The translations under genes were made by a program, and so were the position numbers. A model generated the notes under the pieces. That model was given only the letters and a program-made list of their open reading frames with translations, was not told where the DNA came from and did no database searches. Positions 1-8,954 of a stretch of DNA of 64,000 bases are shown one piece after another. Within the stretch, counting starts at the first letter, position 1. Each line of letters opens with the position of its first letter. The stretch is from Thaumarchaeota archaeon CSP1-1 (GTDB taxonomy: Archaea > Thermoproteota > Nitrososphaeria > Nitrososphaerales > Nitrosopumilaceae), in assembly GCA_001443365.1 (NCBI GenBank), contig LDXL01000004.1, positions 24,001 through 88,000 on the forward strand. The letters run 5' to 3'.

Positions 1-232
1 CTGTTTGAAATTTACTAACAATAATACACCATTTTTCATCAGGTTCAATTTTAGGCATTCCAACAATATCAGTAATCGATTCAATGCCTAGCTGTTTTTC
101 TTCACAAAATTTTTTTTTGCAAACTCCACACCTCCAAACATCTATTGAACCAATTGTTTTCTCATTTAGGTTAATGTTGACTGCCCCAAAATACACAGGT
201 TGGTGTTTACAAGTTTCAGAATTTATTTCCAC
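1..232 (-). CDS. Zinc-binding-like conserved protein, 3' end outside window
   Basis: The first 77 codons of a minus-strand gene are seen; it runs off the left edge. It begins with GTG at 232, with a GAGGAG ribosome-binding site just upstream that lies across the end of the preceding regulator gene. Visible cysteines (TCKH near residue 8, then CGVCKKKFC near residues 35-43) suggest a bound metal. I do not recognise the family. It is probably cotranslated with the regulator gene ending at 243. Confidence 0.6.
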   Translation of the reverse strand, partial: MEINSETCKHQPVYFGAVNINLNEKTIGSIDVWRCGVCKKKFCEEKQLGIESITDIVGMPKIEPDEKWCIIVSKFQT

Positions 233-242
233 AATTTTCTCC

Positions 243-608
243 TCAATTTTTGTTATATTTAGTCCTTGCATCTTCGTAAGGTCTCTCTAATGCAATTCCA
301 ATATTATCAACTGTTATGTTCCGTTTGAATTCAATTTTTTCTCTTTCACACATTTTCCTATACATATTCACTGCAGTGAACCTAGGATGCATAGCTTCAA
401 ATTCGTTTTCAGAAATTTCTATTAAACTCCCAAGTTCGATTAGTTGTTTTGCAACAGATAACGCTTCATTAGCAGGAATGCCAAGTTTTTTACCTATTTT
501 TTCTGCGATCATCTTACCTTCCATTACTACCAAAAGAAAAACCTTAGCTTGAATACTGCTGAGTTTGATTATTGAAATCAGATCTCTCTCTATTTTGGAA
601 ATATCCAT
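243..608 (-). CDS. Winged-helix transcriptional regulator, TrmB-like
   Basis: This 121-residue protein has a predicted DNA-binding winged helix in its first 75 residues: helices around LSSIQAKVFLLV and KKLGIPANEALSVAKQLIELGSL, which resembles TrmB and other archaeal helix-turn-helix proteins. The C-terminal part is short and charged, with no effector domain. It is followed closely by the cysteine-containing gene at 1-232, so the two probably form an operon. Target genes cannot be told from the sequence. Confidence 0.65.
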   Translation of the reverse strand: MDISKIERDLISIIKLSSIQAKVFLLVVMEGKMIAEKIGKKLGIPANEALSVAKQLIELGSLIEISENEFEAMHPRFTAVNMYRKMCEREKIEFKRNITVDNIGIALERPYEDARTKYNKN

Positions 609-652
609 AATGATTAAAATTTATTTGATGTAATAAAAGTTCAATTTCTTAA

Positions 653-865
653 TTATGATCTTTTAATGAAAATTTTTTTTGAGATCTTAAATGAGAATCC
701 CATAGCAATAAAGTGAATTATTGTAGCCATTATAGCTGCTAAAATTATGTCATTTAAGACATACCATACTATAAAAAAAGACAATAATGATGGAATTGTT
801 ATTAAAATTGCAATAATTGTTCCTTTCACAAAAATATCATTTGAGGTATTTTTACTCTGTTTCAA
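653..865 (-). CDS. Small membrane protein, two predicted helices
   Basis: A 70-residue protein with two hydrophobic segments (about residues 14-34 and 38-58) and charged ends (KKIFIKRS at the C terminus). No family recognised. It stands between a regulator gene and the divergent gene at 937, with its own intergenic space on both sides. Confidence 0.5.
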   Translation of the reverse strand: MKQSKNTSNDIFVKGTIIAILITIPSLLSFFIVWYVLNDIILAAIMATIIHFIAMGFSFKISKKIFIKRS

Positions 866-936
866 TTACTGTTCTAAGTAATTTTGGTAATAAATATCAA
901 AAATACTTTATATTTGGTAAAAAGAAGTTTTCATAA

Positions 937-1398
937 TTGGCAAGTTATAAAGGAACTTACTCAAATGAACAATCACTCAACTATGTTATCCCCATCATGG
1001 TAATTCTTTTTCTAGGAATAGTTTACATAATGTCTCAACGTTCAGGTCTGGGTTTTGTTAGTTTTATCTTAATAGGAGCTGCAGCTTTTACTATGATTTA
1101 TTGGGTAATAGTACTCAAAAAAATGACAAAAGATCAAAAACCAAAGTATGCTGCACGTGAACAAGAAACTAAAAGTTGGGTGTATGATCTTATCAAAGGA
1201 GATGAAGAAATTATCTTCGTTTCCGAAGTTCCAGGTCCTGAAGATAAAGTAATGGTTAGACTAATTGATGGAATCCTGTACGTTCGTGGCTCTAGTAATT
1301 TTTCAAAAGAAGTTCCCATTGAAGGTTCAAACGAAATGAAGATCAATGATTTCAAGTATAGAAATGGCGTCCTTACACTACGAATAAAAAAACTATAG
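937..1398 (+). CDS. Membrane-anchored Hsp20/CS-fold protein
   Basis: A 153-residue protein. Two hydrophobic helices (about residues 18-34 and 40-60) are followed by a soluble domain (about 75-153) with the beta-strand pattern of small heat-shock proteins: VYDLIKGDEEIIFVSEVPG, then a strand pair and the closing NGVLTLRIKK typical of alpha-crystallin/CS domains. The start is TTG at 937, about 25 bases after a TATA-like CTTTATAT near 907, which fits a leaderless message. Its stop overlaps the end of the convergent topoisomerase VI A gene. A chaperone role at the membrane is inference. Confidence 0.6.
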   Translation: MASYKGTYSNEQSLNYVIPIMVILFLGIVYIMSQRSGLGFVSFILIGAAAFTMIYWVIVLKKMTKDQKPKYAAREQETKSWVYDLIKGDEEIIFVSEVPGPEDKVMVRLIDGILYVRGSSNFSKEVPIEGSNEMKINDFKYRNGVLTLRIKKL

Positions 1399-2499
1399 AC
1401 TCTTTGCTAACTCTAGTTTTTCTGGAAGATATTTATCAGTAATATTTGTTAGTCCATATTTTGAAAATGCTTCAAGTTCTGCTTTTCGTTTTAGTTTTAG
1501 GAAAATTTCAAGCTGTTTTTTCCAATTACCTTCTTGATATCTAGGATCTTTTTGTAAATCAGTAATTCTTTTGATGTCTGATTCAGTCATTGGGATAGTA
1601 GGTAGTTTGTATTTTTCTATATCAGATGCCCATACACCAAGCCATTTAGCATCGGGAACTGTCAGTTCTCTTAGATGGGCAGCATTTGCAGATCCTGATT
1701 TTATTACCATGGCAATATGTTCTCCATAAACATCTCCGTCAGTTAAAATTACTACAGGTAAGCCCATTTCATCATGTAATCTTTTTAGTAAATATCTTGT
1801 GGACCTTGGAGCTTGTCCTGCAGTATCAACAATTATTGCTTTGAATTTTTTGTCTACCTTTTCTTCTACAAATCGTGTAAATAATCCACCTTTTTCTATT
1901 GCAATAACTAGTTCAGCACTGGTATCAACAAGTTCACAACTACTCAGACTTGGTCCAATTAAGTACCCATCAGGATGATCTGAGAGGTTTGATCTTTTTC
2001 CCTCATAACCTGGAACAGTATACTCAATTGTAAGATCACCAAAAACACTGCTTCTCTCTTCAGGAAAAATATGTAGATCTTCTCGTGGTCTAGTCAAAAC
2101 AGCCTCTAAATCTACAATAATGTTATCTGATTCAGGCTGATCTTCAAAGTCAACTGCAAACGCTTGCGATGAATAATAGATATCTCGAAGTGTGGATGAT
2201 TTTTTTTCATTAACTAATCGGTTTGCAAAAAATGCTAACCACATCAACTGCGTAAATGAGCGAAGTTGTGACATATTTCTAGTGCTTCTCAGACTTACAC
2301 TAGAGCCAAGTACGTATTGTCGTAATTTTGTGTCATATACTATGTTACTTACTGATCTGCTTGGAACAGAAAAAGAAGGAAATTTTCCTTTTTCTAGATC
2401 CTCATAGATTTCAGTTCCTTTATTTTTTAAAAGTTGAGCAAGAGATTTTCTTCTTTCTTCCGTAGATTTTTTTGGTGGTGTTTTAGGTTTCGGCTTCAA
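1393..2499 (-). CDS. top6A: DNA topoisomerase VI subunit A (Spo11-like)
   Basis: Topoisomerase VI is the archaeal type IIB enzyme that relaxes and decatenates DNA by ATP-dependent double-strand passage; subunit A cuts DNA. The 368-residue length is normal. The winged-helix domain holds RDIYY with a Tyr pair at 108-109, one of which is the catalytic tyrosine. The Toprim domain has Glu202 in AIEKGG and the Asp254/Asp256 pair in TDGDVYGEH, which bind magnesium. The start overlaps the last codons of subunit B by 17 bases, indicating translational coupling. Confidence 0.96.
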   Translation of the reverse strand: MKPKPKTPPKKSTEERRKSLAQLLKNKGTEIYEDLEKGKFPSFSVPSRSVSNIVYDTKLRQYVLGSSVSLRSTRNMSQLRSFTQLMWLAFFANRLVNEKKSSTLRDIYYSSQAFAVDFEDQPESDNIIVDLEAVLTRPREDLHIFPEERSSVFGDLTIEYTVPGYEGKRSNLSDHPDGYLIGPSLSSCELVDTSAELVIAIEKGGLFTRFVEEKVDKKFKAIIVDTAGQAPRSTRYLLKRLHDEMGLPVVILTDGDVYGEHIAMVIKSGSANAAHLRELTVPDAKWLGVWASDIEKYKLPTIPMTESDIKRITDLQKDPRYQEGNWKKQLEIFLKLKRKAELEAFSKYGLTNITDKYLPEKLELAKSL

Positions 2500-4321
2500 T
2501 TGATACTGCCTCCTTTAACATTTTTTTATAATCTGGTTCCTTTTGTTTACCTGCAAGCTCAGTACAGAACTGGGCAACAAGTGGGAGATATTTTAAATAA
2601 AGATTTGCTCTCTTTTTTTCCATCTCAGCTAGTCCTCTTTTTGACATATACGAAGCTAATTTTCGTGACAAAAACTGTAGTGCTAGTCTTAATTCTCGTT
2701 CAATTTCAGGTCTGTCTGCAACGTTTTCTTTTCCTACTGTTTTATATGGAATTCTAGTGGAACAAATGTGAGATACTATCACTAGAGGGGGGTCTCCCTT
2801 GACTTTGTATCTACTCCAATCTATTTCTTCTACAACTTTTAACACTACATCGCTTCCTTCATCATAAAGTAATGGAATTCTATTAGCAAATCGATATACC
2901 TTTGTCCCTCCTGGGGGGATATCACCTCCATATGCAATTCCCATTTCAACTACAAATGGAAAGCCAGAATATGCTGATGCTCCACGTTGTATTACAGAAA
3001 TAAAGTCAGGATTAAAAAATGCCTTCATTCCTTTTTCTAATGGCTCAGCCCCAAGCGGAGCAAGACAACTTGGATCAGGGGATAAGAAAGTGGGAAATTT
3101 TTGCAAAGAATCACTTAGTTTTACTAGTTCTTCATTTGTCATAGTTCCAATTCGTTTCTCTGGTTTAAAACCTGCAAAATCTGCAAATTTTTCTGCGGTT
3201 GTTCTACCAACTCTTTGAAATCGTTTTGTCAAGAAAGATACTAATGTTTCTCCTTGTACAGTATTGGTAAGCTGTTTGTAGTAATCAGTCTCAGGATCCA
3301 TGTCAATTGTAAAAGATTTTGATTCTCCAAAATCCCAGTAGGTTAGTTTTTTACGTGAAACATCAATATCATCGATACGAATTTTGCTTAATTTGGCAAA
3401 ATCCATTTTAAGGAATGACATAACAGCAATTACAACTCGAATGTTGCGTGATAAAGATGACCAACGCCTTTTAGCTCGTTCCATAATCTCTGTATAGTTT
3501 AGATCTTTTTTTCTTAGTCCTAATTCTGTTTTAACCTTTTCAATTGTATTATTGTCAACAGTTGGAATAGAAAACTTTGAATCACCAATCATTCTTTTAA
3601 TTGTTTCAACATCCACGCCGTAAGGATGTGGGCTAATAATTGTAGGAGCTGGAGGCATCGACCTTACAATTTTTGTGTAACGGAATTTTTCTCCTTTAGG
3701 ATCATCAAATGTGACAGTGGCGTAAGGAGTGATAAGCGAGGTTTGATATACATAATCACGAATTTTTGCACCAGCTTTTGCATAATCGCCTTCTAAACAA
3801 ATACTAATTGATAGACCTGTTTTTGAAGTATCTTGGGTTTCGTGTTTTAATACTATAGGTTTGTTTTTTTGTATATCTAAAATCAATTCAAATTCATCTT
3901 GAATTTTTCCATCAGTTGAGCTTTTTACAAAAACTGGTTTATTTGTGGTAATTTGACCGTAAAGGATTGCCATTGTTGCTCCTAGTCCAAACATTCCTCT
4001 TGCTTGTTTTAATCCAAACTTTGAACCATAGAGAACGGTTCCAAAAGCTAAAGGAACGTGCTTAGATTCTATCCCTGGACCATTATCCTTTACAGATAGG
4101 ATGTATGGTTTTGGGTCAGGTTTTTCTGGATCTACTGCCTTTATCGATAGGTGTACATCAGGAAGTATTCCCTGTTGATCACATGCATCAAGAGCATTTT
4201 CAACAAACTCTCGTACAGCAGTATAAAGTGATCTTGTGGGATTGCTAAATCCTGCTAAATCACGATTTCTATAAAAAAATTCACTTGGAGAAATTTGATC
4301 AAATGTTCCTTTAGAAGACAT
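2483..4321 (-). CDS. top6B: DNA topoisomerase VI subunit B
   Basis: The ATPase half of topoisomerase VI, 612 residues. The GHKL nucleotide-binding fold is clear: ENALDACD (about 41-48, with the magnesium Asn/Glu), KDNGPGIE (78-85) and GMFGLGATM (109-117). The middle carries the helix-two-turn-helix and transducer regions usual in the family. It overlaps the upstream KH-domain gene by 11 bases and the downstream top6A by 17, so the three are translated from one message. Confidence 0.96.
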   Translation of the reverse strand: MSSKGTFDQISPSEFFYRNRDLAGFSNPTRSLYTAVREFVENALDACDQQGILPDVHLSIKAVDPEKPDPKPYILSVKDNGPGIESKHVPLAFGTVLYGSKFGLKQARGMFGLGATMAILYGQITTNKPVFVKSSTDGKIQDEFELILDIQKNKPIVLKHETQDTSKTGLSISICLEGDYAKAGAKIRDYVYQTSLITPYATVTFDDPKGEKFRYTKIVRSMPPAPTIISPHPYGVDVETIKRMIGDSKFSIPTVDNNTIEKVKTELGLRKKDLNYTEIMERAKRRWSSLSRNIRVVIAVMSFLKMDFAKLSKIRIDDIDVSRKKLTYWDFGESKSFTIDMDPETDYYKQLTNTVQGETLVSFLTKRFQRVGRTTAEKFADFAGFKPEKRIGTMTNEELVKLSDSLQKFPTFLSPDPSCLAPLGAEPLEKGMKAFFNPDFISVIQRGASAYSGFPFVVEMGIAYGGDIPPGGTKVYRFANRIPLLYDEGSDVVLKVVEEIDWSRYKVKGDPPLVIVSHICSTRIPYKTVGKENVADRPEIERELRLALQFLSRKLASYMSKRGLAEMEKKRANLYLKYLPLVAQFCTELAGKQKEPDYKKMLKEAVSIEAET

Positions 4322-4880
4322 CTTGATTCTCCCACAATCTTAATTTCTCTAGCTTATCTTTTCTCCTAGCAGTCTCAAGTTTATTATAAACTGAACCATG
4401 CATACTTCCATCAGAAAGAGAAGAAATTGCGTTAACTGCAAGTTTAAGTTGCGTTGGTGAACCAATAATTGCAACAGTTCTACCATAGACTGTGATTTTA
4501 GTACCACTTAGGTTTTCCATATTTGTCCTCGCCTTACCCCCTTCTCCAATAATTCTCCCTTTTATCCTTTCAACTTGTGCAGATGATTTTCCTACAAACT
4601 CCCTCAAATCTATTACATGTAATGCATTTTCACCTTTTAGTAATCTCATTGCAGTCTCTGGTGAAAAACCTCTACCAATTGCCATGACAATTTCCATTGC
4701 CTTAAATGGTTGTATATCAGCTATTTTTCCTAGTCCGCTGATCAGAATTTCGCCTGTATCACTGTTAATTTCTAATTTTACGTAGCAAGTTTGTTCGATT
4801 TTTGACTTTGTCTGACCAGATTTACCAATAAGTACACCTATCCTATCTTCTGGAATTCTAATTAATTTTTCAAAGCTCAT
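4311..4880 (-). CDS. KH-domain RNA-binding protein, Pno1/Dim2-like
   Basis: A 189-residue protein with two KH domains: the first contains GVLIGKSGQT near residue 15, the second GRIIGEGGKA near residue 107. This is the archaeal counterpart of eukaryotic Pno1/Dim2 (Krr1-like), which acts in small-subunit ribosome maturation. Its neighbour is the RIO1 kinase gene, overlapping by 4 bases; in eukaryotes both proteins act in 40S assembly, so the pairing is meaningful. The role here is from family knowledge. Confidence 0.88.
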   Translation of the reverse strand: MSFEKLIRIPEDRIGVLIGKSGQTKSKIEQTCYVKLEINSDTGEILISGLGKIADIQPFKAMEIVMAIGRGFSPETAMRLLKGENALHVIDLREFVGKSSAQVERIKGRIIGEGGKARTNMENLSGTKITVYGRTVAIIGSPTQLKLAVNAISSLSDGSMHGSVYNKLETARRKDKLEKLRLWENQDVF

Positions 4881-5659
4881 TTTGTTACCTTTAGCAAGAC
4901 ATCAACTGGATTTGCAACAGTCAGGCCTCGTTTTACAAAGAATTTTGTGATATTATTAATGTCTCTTTTAAGAAACTCGTTTGCGTTAGGGTGTCGTAGA
5001 TCTACAGCAGAACCAAGATCAAAAAGTAGCAAGCCATTTTCCGTTTTGAAAATATTATATTCAGAAAAATCCCCATGTACCAATTTAGCCTCTTTGTAAA
5101 GTCTTCTTAGTAACGATATAGCAGATTCATAATCTTGTTGATCTACCTGTGATTCCAAAAGAGTTTTTGTAGGAGCACCATTTTTTCCAATGAAATCCAT
5201 AACAAGAATATTTTTAGTTACATGGATTGGCCTAACAACAGGAAGACCTTTTTCATAGCAAAGCGATAAATTTCTGAATTCTTTTTGTGCCCAAAGATAT
5301 ACTAGGTTTTTTGTACCTTTTTTTATTCGGGAAAAACGTGGGTCACCAACCAGATAAGGGGCACGTTTTTTGAAACTTGAGGTAGTTACAAGATATACCT
5401 TTAGTGCTATATCCTTTTTATTTTCATCTACTGCCCAAAATATGACGGATTCTTTTCCTGCTTTAACAACTCCGTTGATATATGATATTATTTTGGACTT
5501 GATCAAATCATACAATTCCATAACTGTTGGTTTATCTAAAACTTCGTTGATTACCTTATTTTTCTTAAAACCATCAAAAGTTTTCTTTCGTCTTGATTTT
5601 TGAGATAGTATTTTTTCAATTCTAGATTCTAACTTATTATCTAATTCATCAGACAACAT
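4877..5659 (-). CDS. rio1: RIO1-type serine/threonine kinase
   Basis: A 260-residue atypical kinase of the RIO family, which in archaea and eukaryotes is tied to small-subunit maturation. Visible features: the ATP-loop region NGVVKAGKESVIFWA (about 59-73), the catalytic LVHGDFSEYNIF (about 193-204) and the metal-binding LLFDLGSAV that follows. RIO1 rather than RIO2 is favoured because the RIO2 winged helix is absent. It lies in the run with the KH protein and aIF1A. Confidence 0.88.
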   Translation of the reverse strand: MLSDELDNKLESRIEKILSQKSRRKKTFDGFKKNKVINEVLDKPTVMELYDLIKSKIISYINGVVKAGKESVIFWAVDENKKDIALKVYLVTTSSFKKRAPYLVGDPRFSRIKKGTKNLVYLWAQKEFRNLSLCYEKGLPVVRPIHVTKNILVMDFIGKNGAPTKTLLESQVDQQDYESAISLLRRLYKEAKLVHGDFSEYNIFKTENGLLLFDLGSAVDLRHPNANEFLKRDINNITKFFVKRGLTVANPVDVLLKVTK

Positions 5660-5700
5660 ATTTCTATTCTATTACTAAGTAAAATTGATTTCCCACATGT

Positions 5701-6012
5701 TTAGAAATCCTTTGGAATATGATTATTTTGTTTTAGCCAATCTACTTGTGGCAAAGTAAATCTCCATAAAATATCTCCTCTTTCAGCTTGTTTGAAATCC
5801 CACGGAGCAATTATTACAATATCATTATCACGAATCCAAATTTTGCGTTTTAGTTTTCCTCTAATTCTACCTCTTCGAGTAATGCCATCAGAACATTTTA
5901 CAATGAGGTTTTCACCTCCAAGCATTTTTAGTACTCTGCCAAAAAGTTCACCTTGTTCAGGTAAACGAATTGTTTTTAATTCGCTTTCACTTTTGACTTG
6001 ACGTTTTCCCAC
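5701..6012 (-). CDS. eif1A: Translation initiation factor aIF1A
   Basis: A 103-residue OB-fold factor that binds the small-subunit A site during start-codon selection. The centre (EQGELFGRVLKMLGGENL, then CSDGITRRGRIRGKLKRKIWI and WDF near residue 83) is diagnostic for aIF1A/eIF1A. Length is normal for archaea. It lies upstream of RIO1 with a 41-base gap, transcribed in the same direction as the translation and topoisomerase genes. Confidence 0.95.
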   Translation of the reverse strand: MGKRQVKSESELKTIRLPEQGELFGRVLKMLGGENLIVKCSDGITRRGRIRGKLKRKIWIRDNDIVIIAPWDFKQAERGDILWRFTLPQVDWLKQNNHIPKDF

Positions 6013-6050
6013 AAAAAAAATGATTTTATTTTATATATAATTGTGATGCT

Positions 6051-6347
6051 TTACATTTTGAAAACAATTAGAAAAGGAACACCACCGATTTCTTTTACTC
6101 CTTGATGTGTACCAATTCCTAAGCTAACTGATAAGGAAATTGTTTCTTTTCCAACCATATTAATTGAAGAGCATTTTTTTAAAAGATTTTCCGCTTCGTC
6201 TTTTTCTACAAGACGTTCACCGTAATAGCTTTCACTAATATGCATTTTGAGTTTATTCTCAACTAATTTTTTTCCTAGTAAAGGAGCATCGCATATGTTT
6301 AACATTAAATTATTTTGATAATTTGTAATGCGAACAGAAAATAACAT
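6051..6347 (-). CDS. DUF424 family protein
   Basis: A 98-residue archaeal protein matching DUF424 in pattern: N-terminal strand pair (MLFSVRITNY...LMLNICDAPLLGK), the SYYGE segment and a C-terminal block GGVPFLIVF. The molecular role is not established; it is found in archaeal translation neighbourhoods, as here between aIF1A and aIF2-beta. Its start shares a base with the aIF2-beta stop, so it is cotranslated. Confidence 0.8.
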   Translation of the reverse strand: MLFSVRITNYQNNLMLNICDAPLLGKKLVENKLKMHISESYYGERLVEKDEAENLLKKCSSINMVGKETISLSVSLGIGTHQGVKEIGGVPFLIVFKM

Positions 6348-6769
6348 TAAGCATATTTACCTTTAAGTGGAGATTTTGCACCGCAGGCTTCACATATCAA
6401 AAATGAAATTCGTTTTTCTTTTTCTATCTTAGTGTCTGGACTTTTACATGTAGGACATTCTACATAATCTTTGAGATATATCTGAAATAAGCGTGTAAAG
6501 TCTTCAGGATCCCTTTTTCCAATAAATATGGCTTTTTCACCCATTCTTTCTGCAGGAACGGCAAATTCCTTAGAAAGATATTGAAGAATTTTTTCTGGAT
6601 CACGGCGTAGCGTTTTAGAAAAATCTAAAAAATTCCTAAAAAATGTCTTTTGGCCTTCCCACATGATATCTACAGGTGGCAATTCAAATCTCTTGTCTGC
6701 TCCTTTTTTAGTTTCAGTAAGCTTACCTTGAATACGTTTAAGCAATGCTTCATATTCCACTTTTGTCAT
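6347..6769 (-). CDS. eif2B: Translation initiation factor aIF2 subunit beta
   Basis: The beta subunit of aIF2, which helps bring initiator tRNA to the ribosome. Residues 1-100 form the family core (VEYEALLKRIQ...PPVDIMWEGQKTFFRNF) and the end is a zinc ribbon with CPTCKS and CEACG. I chose ATG at 6769 (140 residues) over the GTG 18 bases earlier because a TATA-like CCATATAG near 6790 puts the transcription start at about 6769, which would make a leaderless message. Confidence 0.95.
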   Translation of the reverse strand: MTKVEYEALLKRIQGKLTETKKGADKRFELPPVDIMWEGQKTFFRNFLDFSKTLRRDPEKILQYLSKEFAVPAERMGEKAIFIGKRDPEDFTRLFQIYLKDYVECPTCKSPDTKIEKEKRISFLICEACGAKSPLKGKYA

Positions 6770-6827
6770 CGAAAATAATATCGACACGTCACCCTATATG
6801 GGTTTAGTGTAAAAAAGAAAACTGGGT

Positions 6828-6971
6828 TTAAATTTTGCCTATTCGGAAAACGTTAGTTCCGCAAGTTGGGCAAGTTCCCTTTGCTGCTGGTCGTCCATTT
6901 TTCAATTTTACTTCTTTGGGATCTTTCATTTCAACTTTTTTTCTGCATTTAACGCAGTATGCTTGTACCAT
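6828..6971 (-). CDS. Small zinc-ribbon protein (DUF5679-like)
   Basis: A 47-residue protein beginning MVQAYCVKCRKKVEM and ending with CPTCGTNVFRIGKI; two CxxC knuckles 30 residues apart make a single zinc ribbon. The pattern fits the short archaeal and bacterial DUF5679 family. It reads toward aIF2-beta, but a promoter between the two suggests separate transcription. The function is unknown, though nucleic-acid binding is usual for such ribbons. Confidence 0.8.
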   Translation of the reverse strand: MVQAYCVKCRKKVEMKDPKEVKLKNGRPAAKGTCPTCGTNVFRIGKI

Positions 6972-7224
6972 AATAACCAATCACATGATAGGTTCTATTT
7001 AGGAAGAGTCTGTAAAGAAATTTTAACTATACACTAGACGAGTGTAAATTTAATAATTGCTTTCCAAACATATTTTCTAATAAATTTCATAGAAAGTGAA
7101 AAAATTGTACTAAATTTATGACAGATTTAATTTAGATTTATGATTTTAACACGTTTATGAAAAAATGATAAAAGTTAGAATAATTACAGTCAGTTATAAG
7201 CATCTTTGAATTTACGATAATTAA

Positions 7225-7722
7225 TTGGCAACAAAAAAAGGGATTGCAGTTACTGTAGTGATATTAGCAGCTATAACTGCTGCAAGTTTTCTTGTATGGT
7301 TAATTCCACAAAATATTGAAAATAAAATTATAGTTTCAGATTTTGAAGCTCATTTAGACAATATAAAAGAAATTCGTTTTACTCTTCAAACAGAAGTTGA
7401 GCAAGAATTCCAAAATATGCTAAATGGAAAAATTAATTCAACGGAATATATCGAAATTGCTGAGGCTTCATCCTCTCAAGTAAATTCTCAAATAATACAA
7501 CTTGTTGAAAGTAAAGCGCCAGAAGAATGGCATAAGAGTTACCTGAATTATATCGAGTCTCTTAAAAAATTTAATTCACAGATTAGAGAGACAGTTGTGG
7601 TAGCAACAATAATGAATGAAAATAATGAATCAAATGAAATTCAAGATATTCTCGAAAAAATTGATTCATTAAGAAAAGATTCAGAATCACTTGCTATTGC
7701 TTCAGATAACACAAGACCTTAG
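7225..7722 (+). CDS. Conserved membrane-anchored protein
   Basis: A 165-residue protein with one N-terminal helix (about residues 9-29) and a largely helical, charged extracellular or pseudoperiplasmic domain (residues 30-165). The TTG start lies about 25 bases after TTATAAGC (7195-7202). No family recognised; the repeated acidic helices suggest a coiled or four-helix domain. Confidence 0.55.
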   Translation: MATKKGIAVTVVILAAITAASFLVWLIPQNIENKIIVSDFEAHLDNIKEIRFTLQTEVEQEFQNMLNGKINSTEYIEIAEASSSQVNSQIIQLVESKAPEEWHKSYLNYIESLKKFNSQIRETVVVATIMNENNESNEIQDILEKIDSLRKDSESLAIASDNTRP

Positions 7723-7799
7723 GATTTTACCCTGGAACCTGGAAACAGAACTCTAATAATTAGAAAAGTAGGAAATCATTAAAAAGTTACTTTGTAATA

Positions 7800-8954
7800 G
7801 TGATAGTGTTGTCTCAAAAACCTGATAAACTCGAAAAAGACATTCATGCGTCTATAGCGAATAAACTCCTAGTCATATGTGTTGATAGAGATAATGATGT
7901 AGGTGAAAAAGCAGGAATTGTTACCCCTGTAGTTGGAAGAGACGCGTGTATTGAAGCAGCTCAAAGACTAGCACTTGAGGATCCAGAAAATGCAGATTCT
8001 AATTCGATTTTTTATGCCATTAAAACCTACGAGGATTTGACAAGTAAAGGCTATCAAACTGAAATTATTACGGTGGCAGGAACTGAGGATCGAGGAGTTC
8101 AGGCGGATGAGAAAATTGTACGGGAGATAAAACAGGTTTTAGAAAAATTTTCAGCAAATGGAGCTGTAATTGTTTCAGATGGTGAAGATGATGAAAGTGT
8201 AATCCCAGTCATACAAAATGTACTACCAATTATCTCAGTGCAAAGAGTAGTGATGAAAGTTAGTAGAAGTGTTGAATATTCCTACGCAGTGTTTGGAAAA
8301 TATTTGAAAATGATTGCTTATGATTCAAAGTATTCAAAATTCTTTCTTGGTCTTCCAGGAATTTTACTTTTGATTGGTGGAATTGCTACTATTTTTGGTT
8401 ATACTGAAGAGATTTTTGCTGTTTTGATTAGCATTCTTGGAGGAGCATTTCTCATCAGAGCGTTTGACGTTGATAAGACTTTGAAAAAATGGTCAAAACC
8501 TACGCCTGCAGGATTCATTAGAGTTTTTACAATGGTTACAGGAATAATTTTGATACTTGCATCTATTCCTGCTGGAATAGCACTTGTTGAACAACAAATT
8601 GTTAATACAAATATGCAATTGTTTGATGTAATCACAAATAAGATCATTGTTGGACAATTTATTTCAGGAGTGCTGCCAATTTTGTGGATAGGATTTGGTT
8701 CCATTTTTGGCGGAATTTTACTTAGTAATTGGTTAGGAGGAAGTTTGAAAAAGATTAGTGATGTGCTTAGGTTAATTGTTCTTGGTGCGATCTATCCAAC
8801 AGTAGCACAATTTACAAATATTCTAATCCACGATGAAAGTCCATTTACTCTAATACCTATGTTATTGGTGGGATTAGTAATAACACTGATATCTGCCACC
8901 TTATTGTTTCGAAGATATAGGAAACATAAAGGTGGAGAGATATTAACGGAATAA
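7800..8954 (+). CDS. DUF373 family membrane protein
   Basis: A 384-residue protein. The first 140 residues are a soluble alpha/beta domain (KLLVICVDRDNDVG and TVAGTEDRGVQADEKIV are the DUF373 signatures); about residues 175-380 hold six or so membrane helices. The family is archaeal and has no assigned reaction. The end of the gene overlaps the open frame of the cis-prenyltransferase gene, so the two are probably cotranscribed. Confidence 0.85.
   Translation: MIVLSQKPDKLEKDIHASIANKLLVICVDRDNDVGEKAGIVTPVVGRDACIEAAQRLALEDPENADSNSIFYAIKTYEDLTSKGYQTEIITVAGTEDRGVQADEKIVREIKQVLEKFSANGAVIVSDGEDDESVIPVIQNVLPIISVQRVVMKVSRSVEYSYAVFGKYLKMIAYDSKYSKFFLGLPGILLLIGGIATIFGYTEEIFAVLISILGGAFLIRAFDVDKTLKKWSKPTPAGFIRVFTMVTGIILILASIPAGIALVEQQIVNTNMQLFDVITNKIIVGQFISGVLPILWIGFGSIFGGILLSNWLGGSLKKISDVLRLIVLGAIYPTVAQFTNILIHDESPFTLIPMLLVGLVITLISATLLFRRYRKHKGGEILTE

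Noticed and set aside
6972-7224. Possible small gene in the gap
   Set aside because: Only short frames of about 14 codons without start signals; nothing supported.
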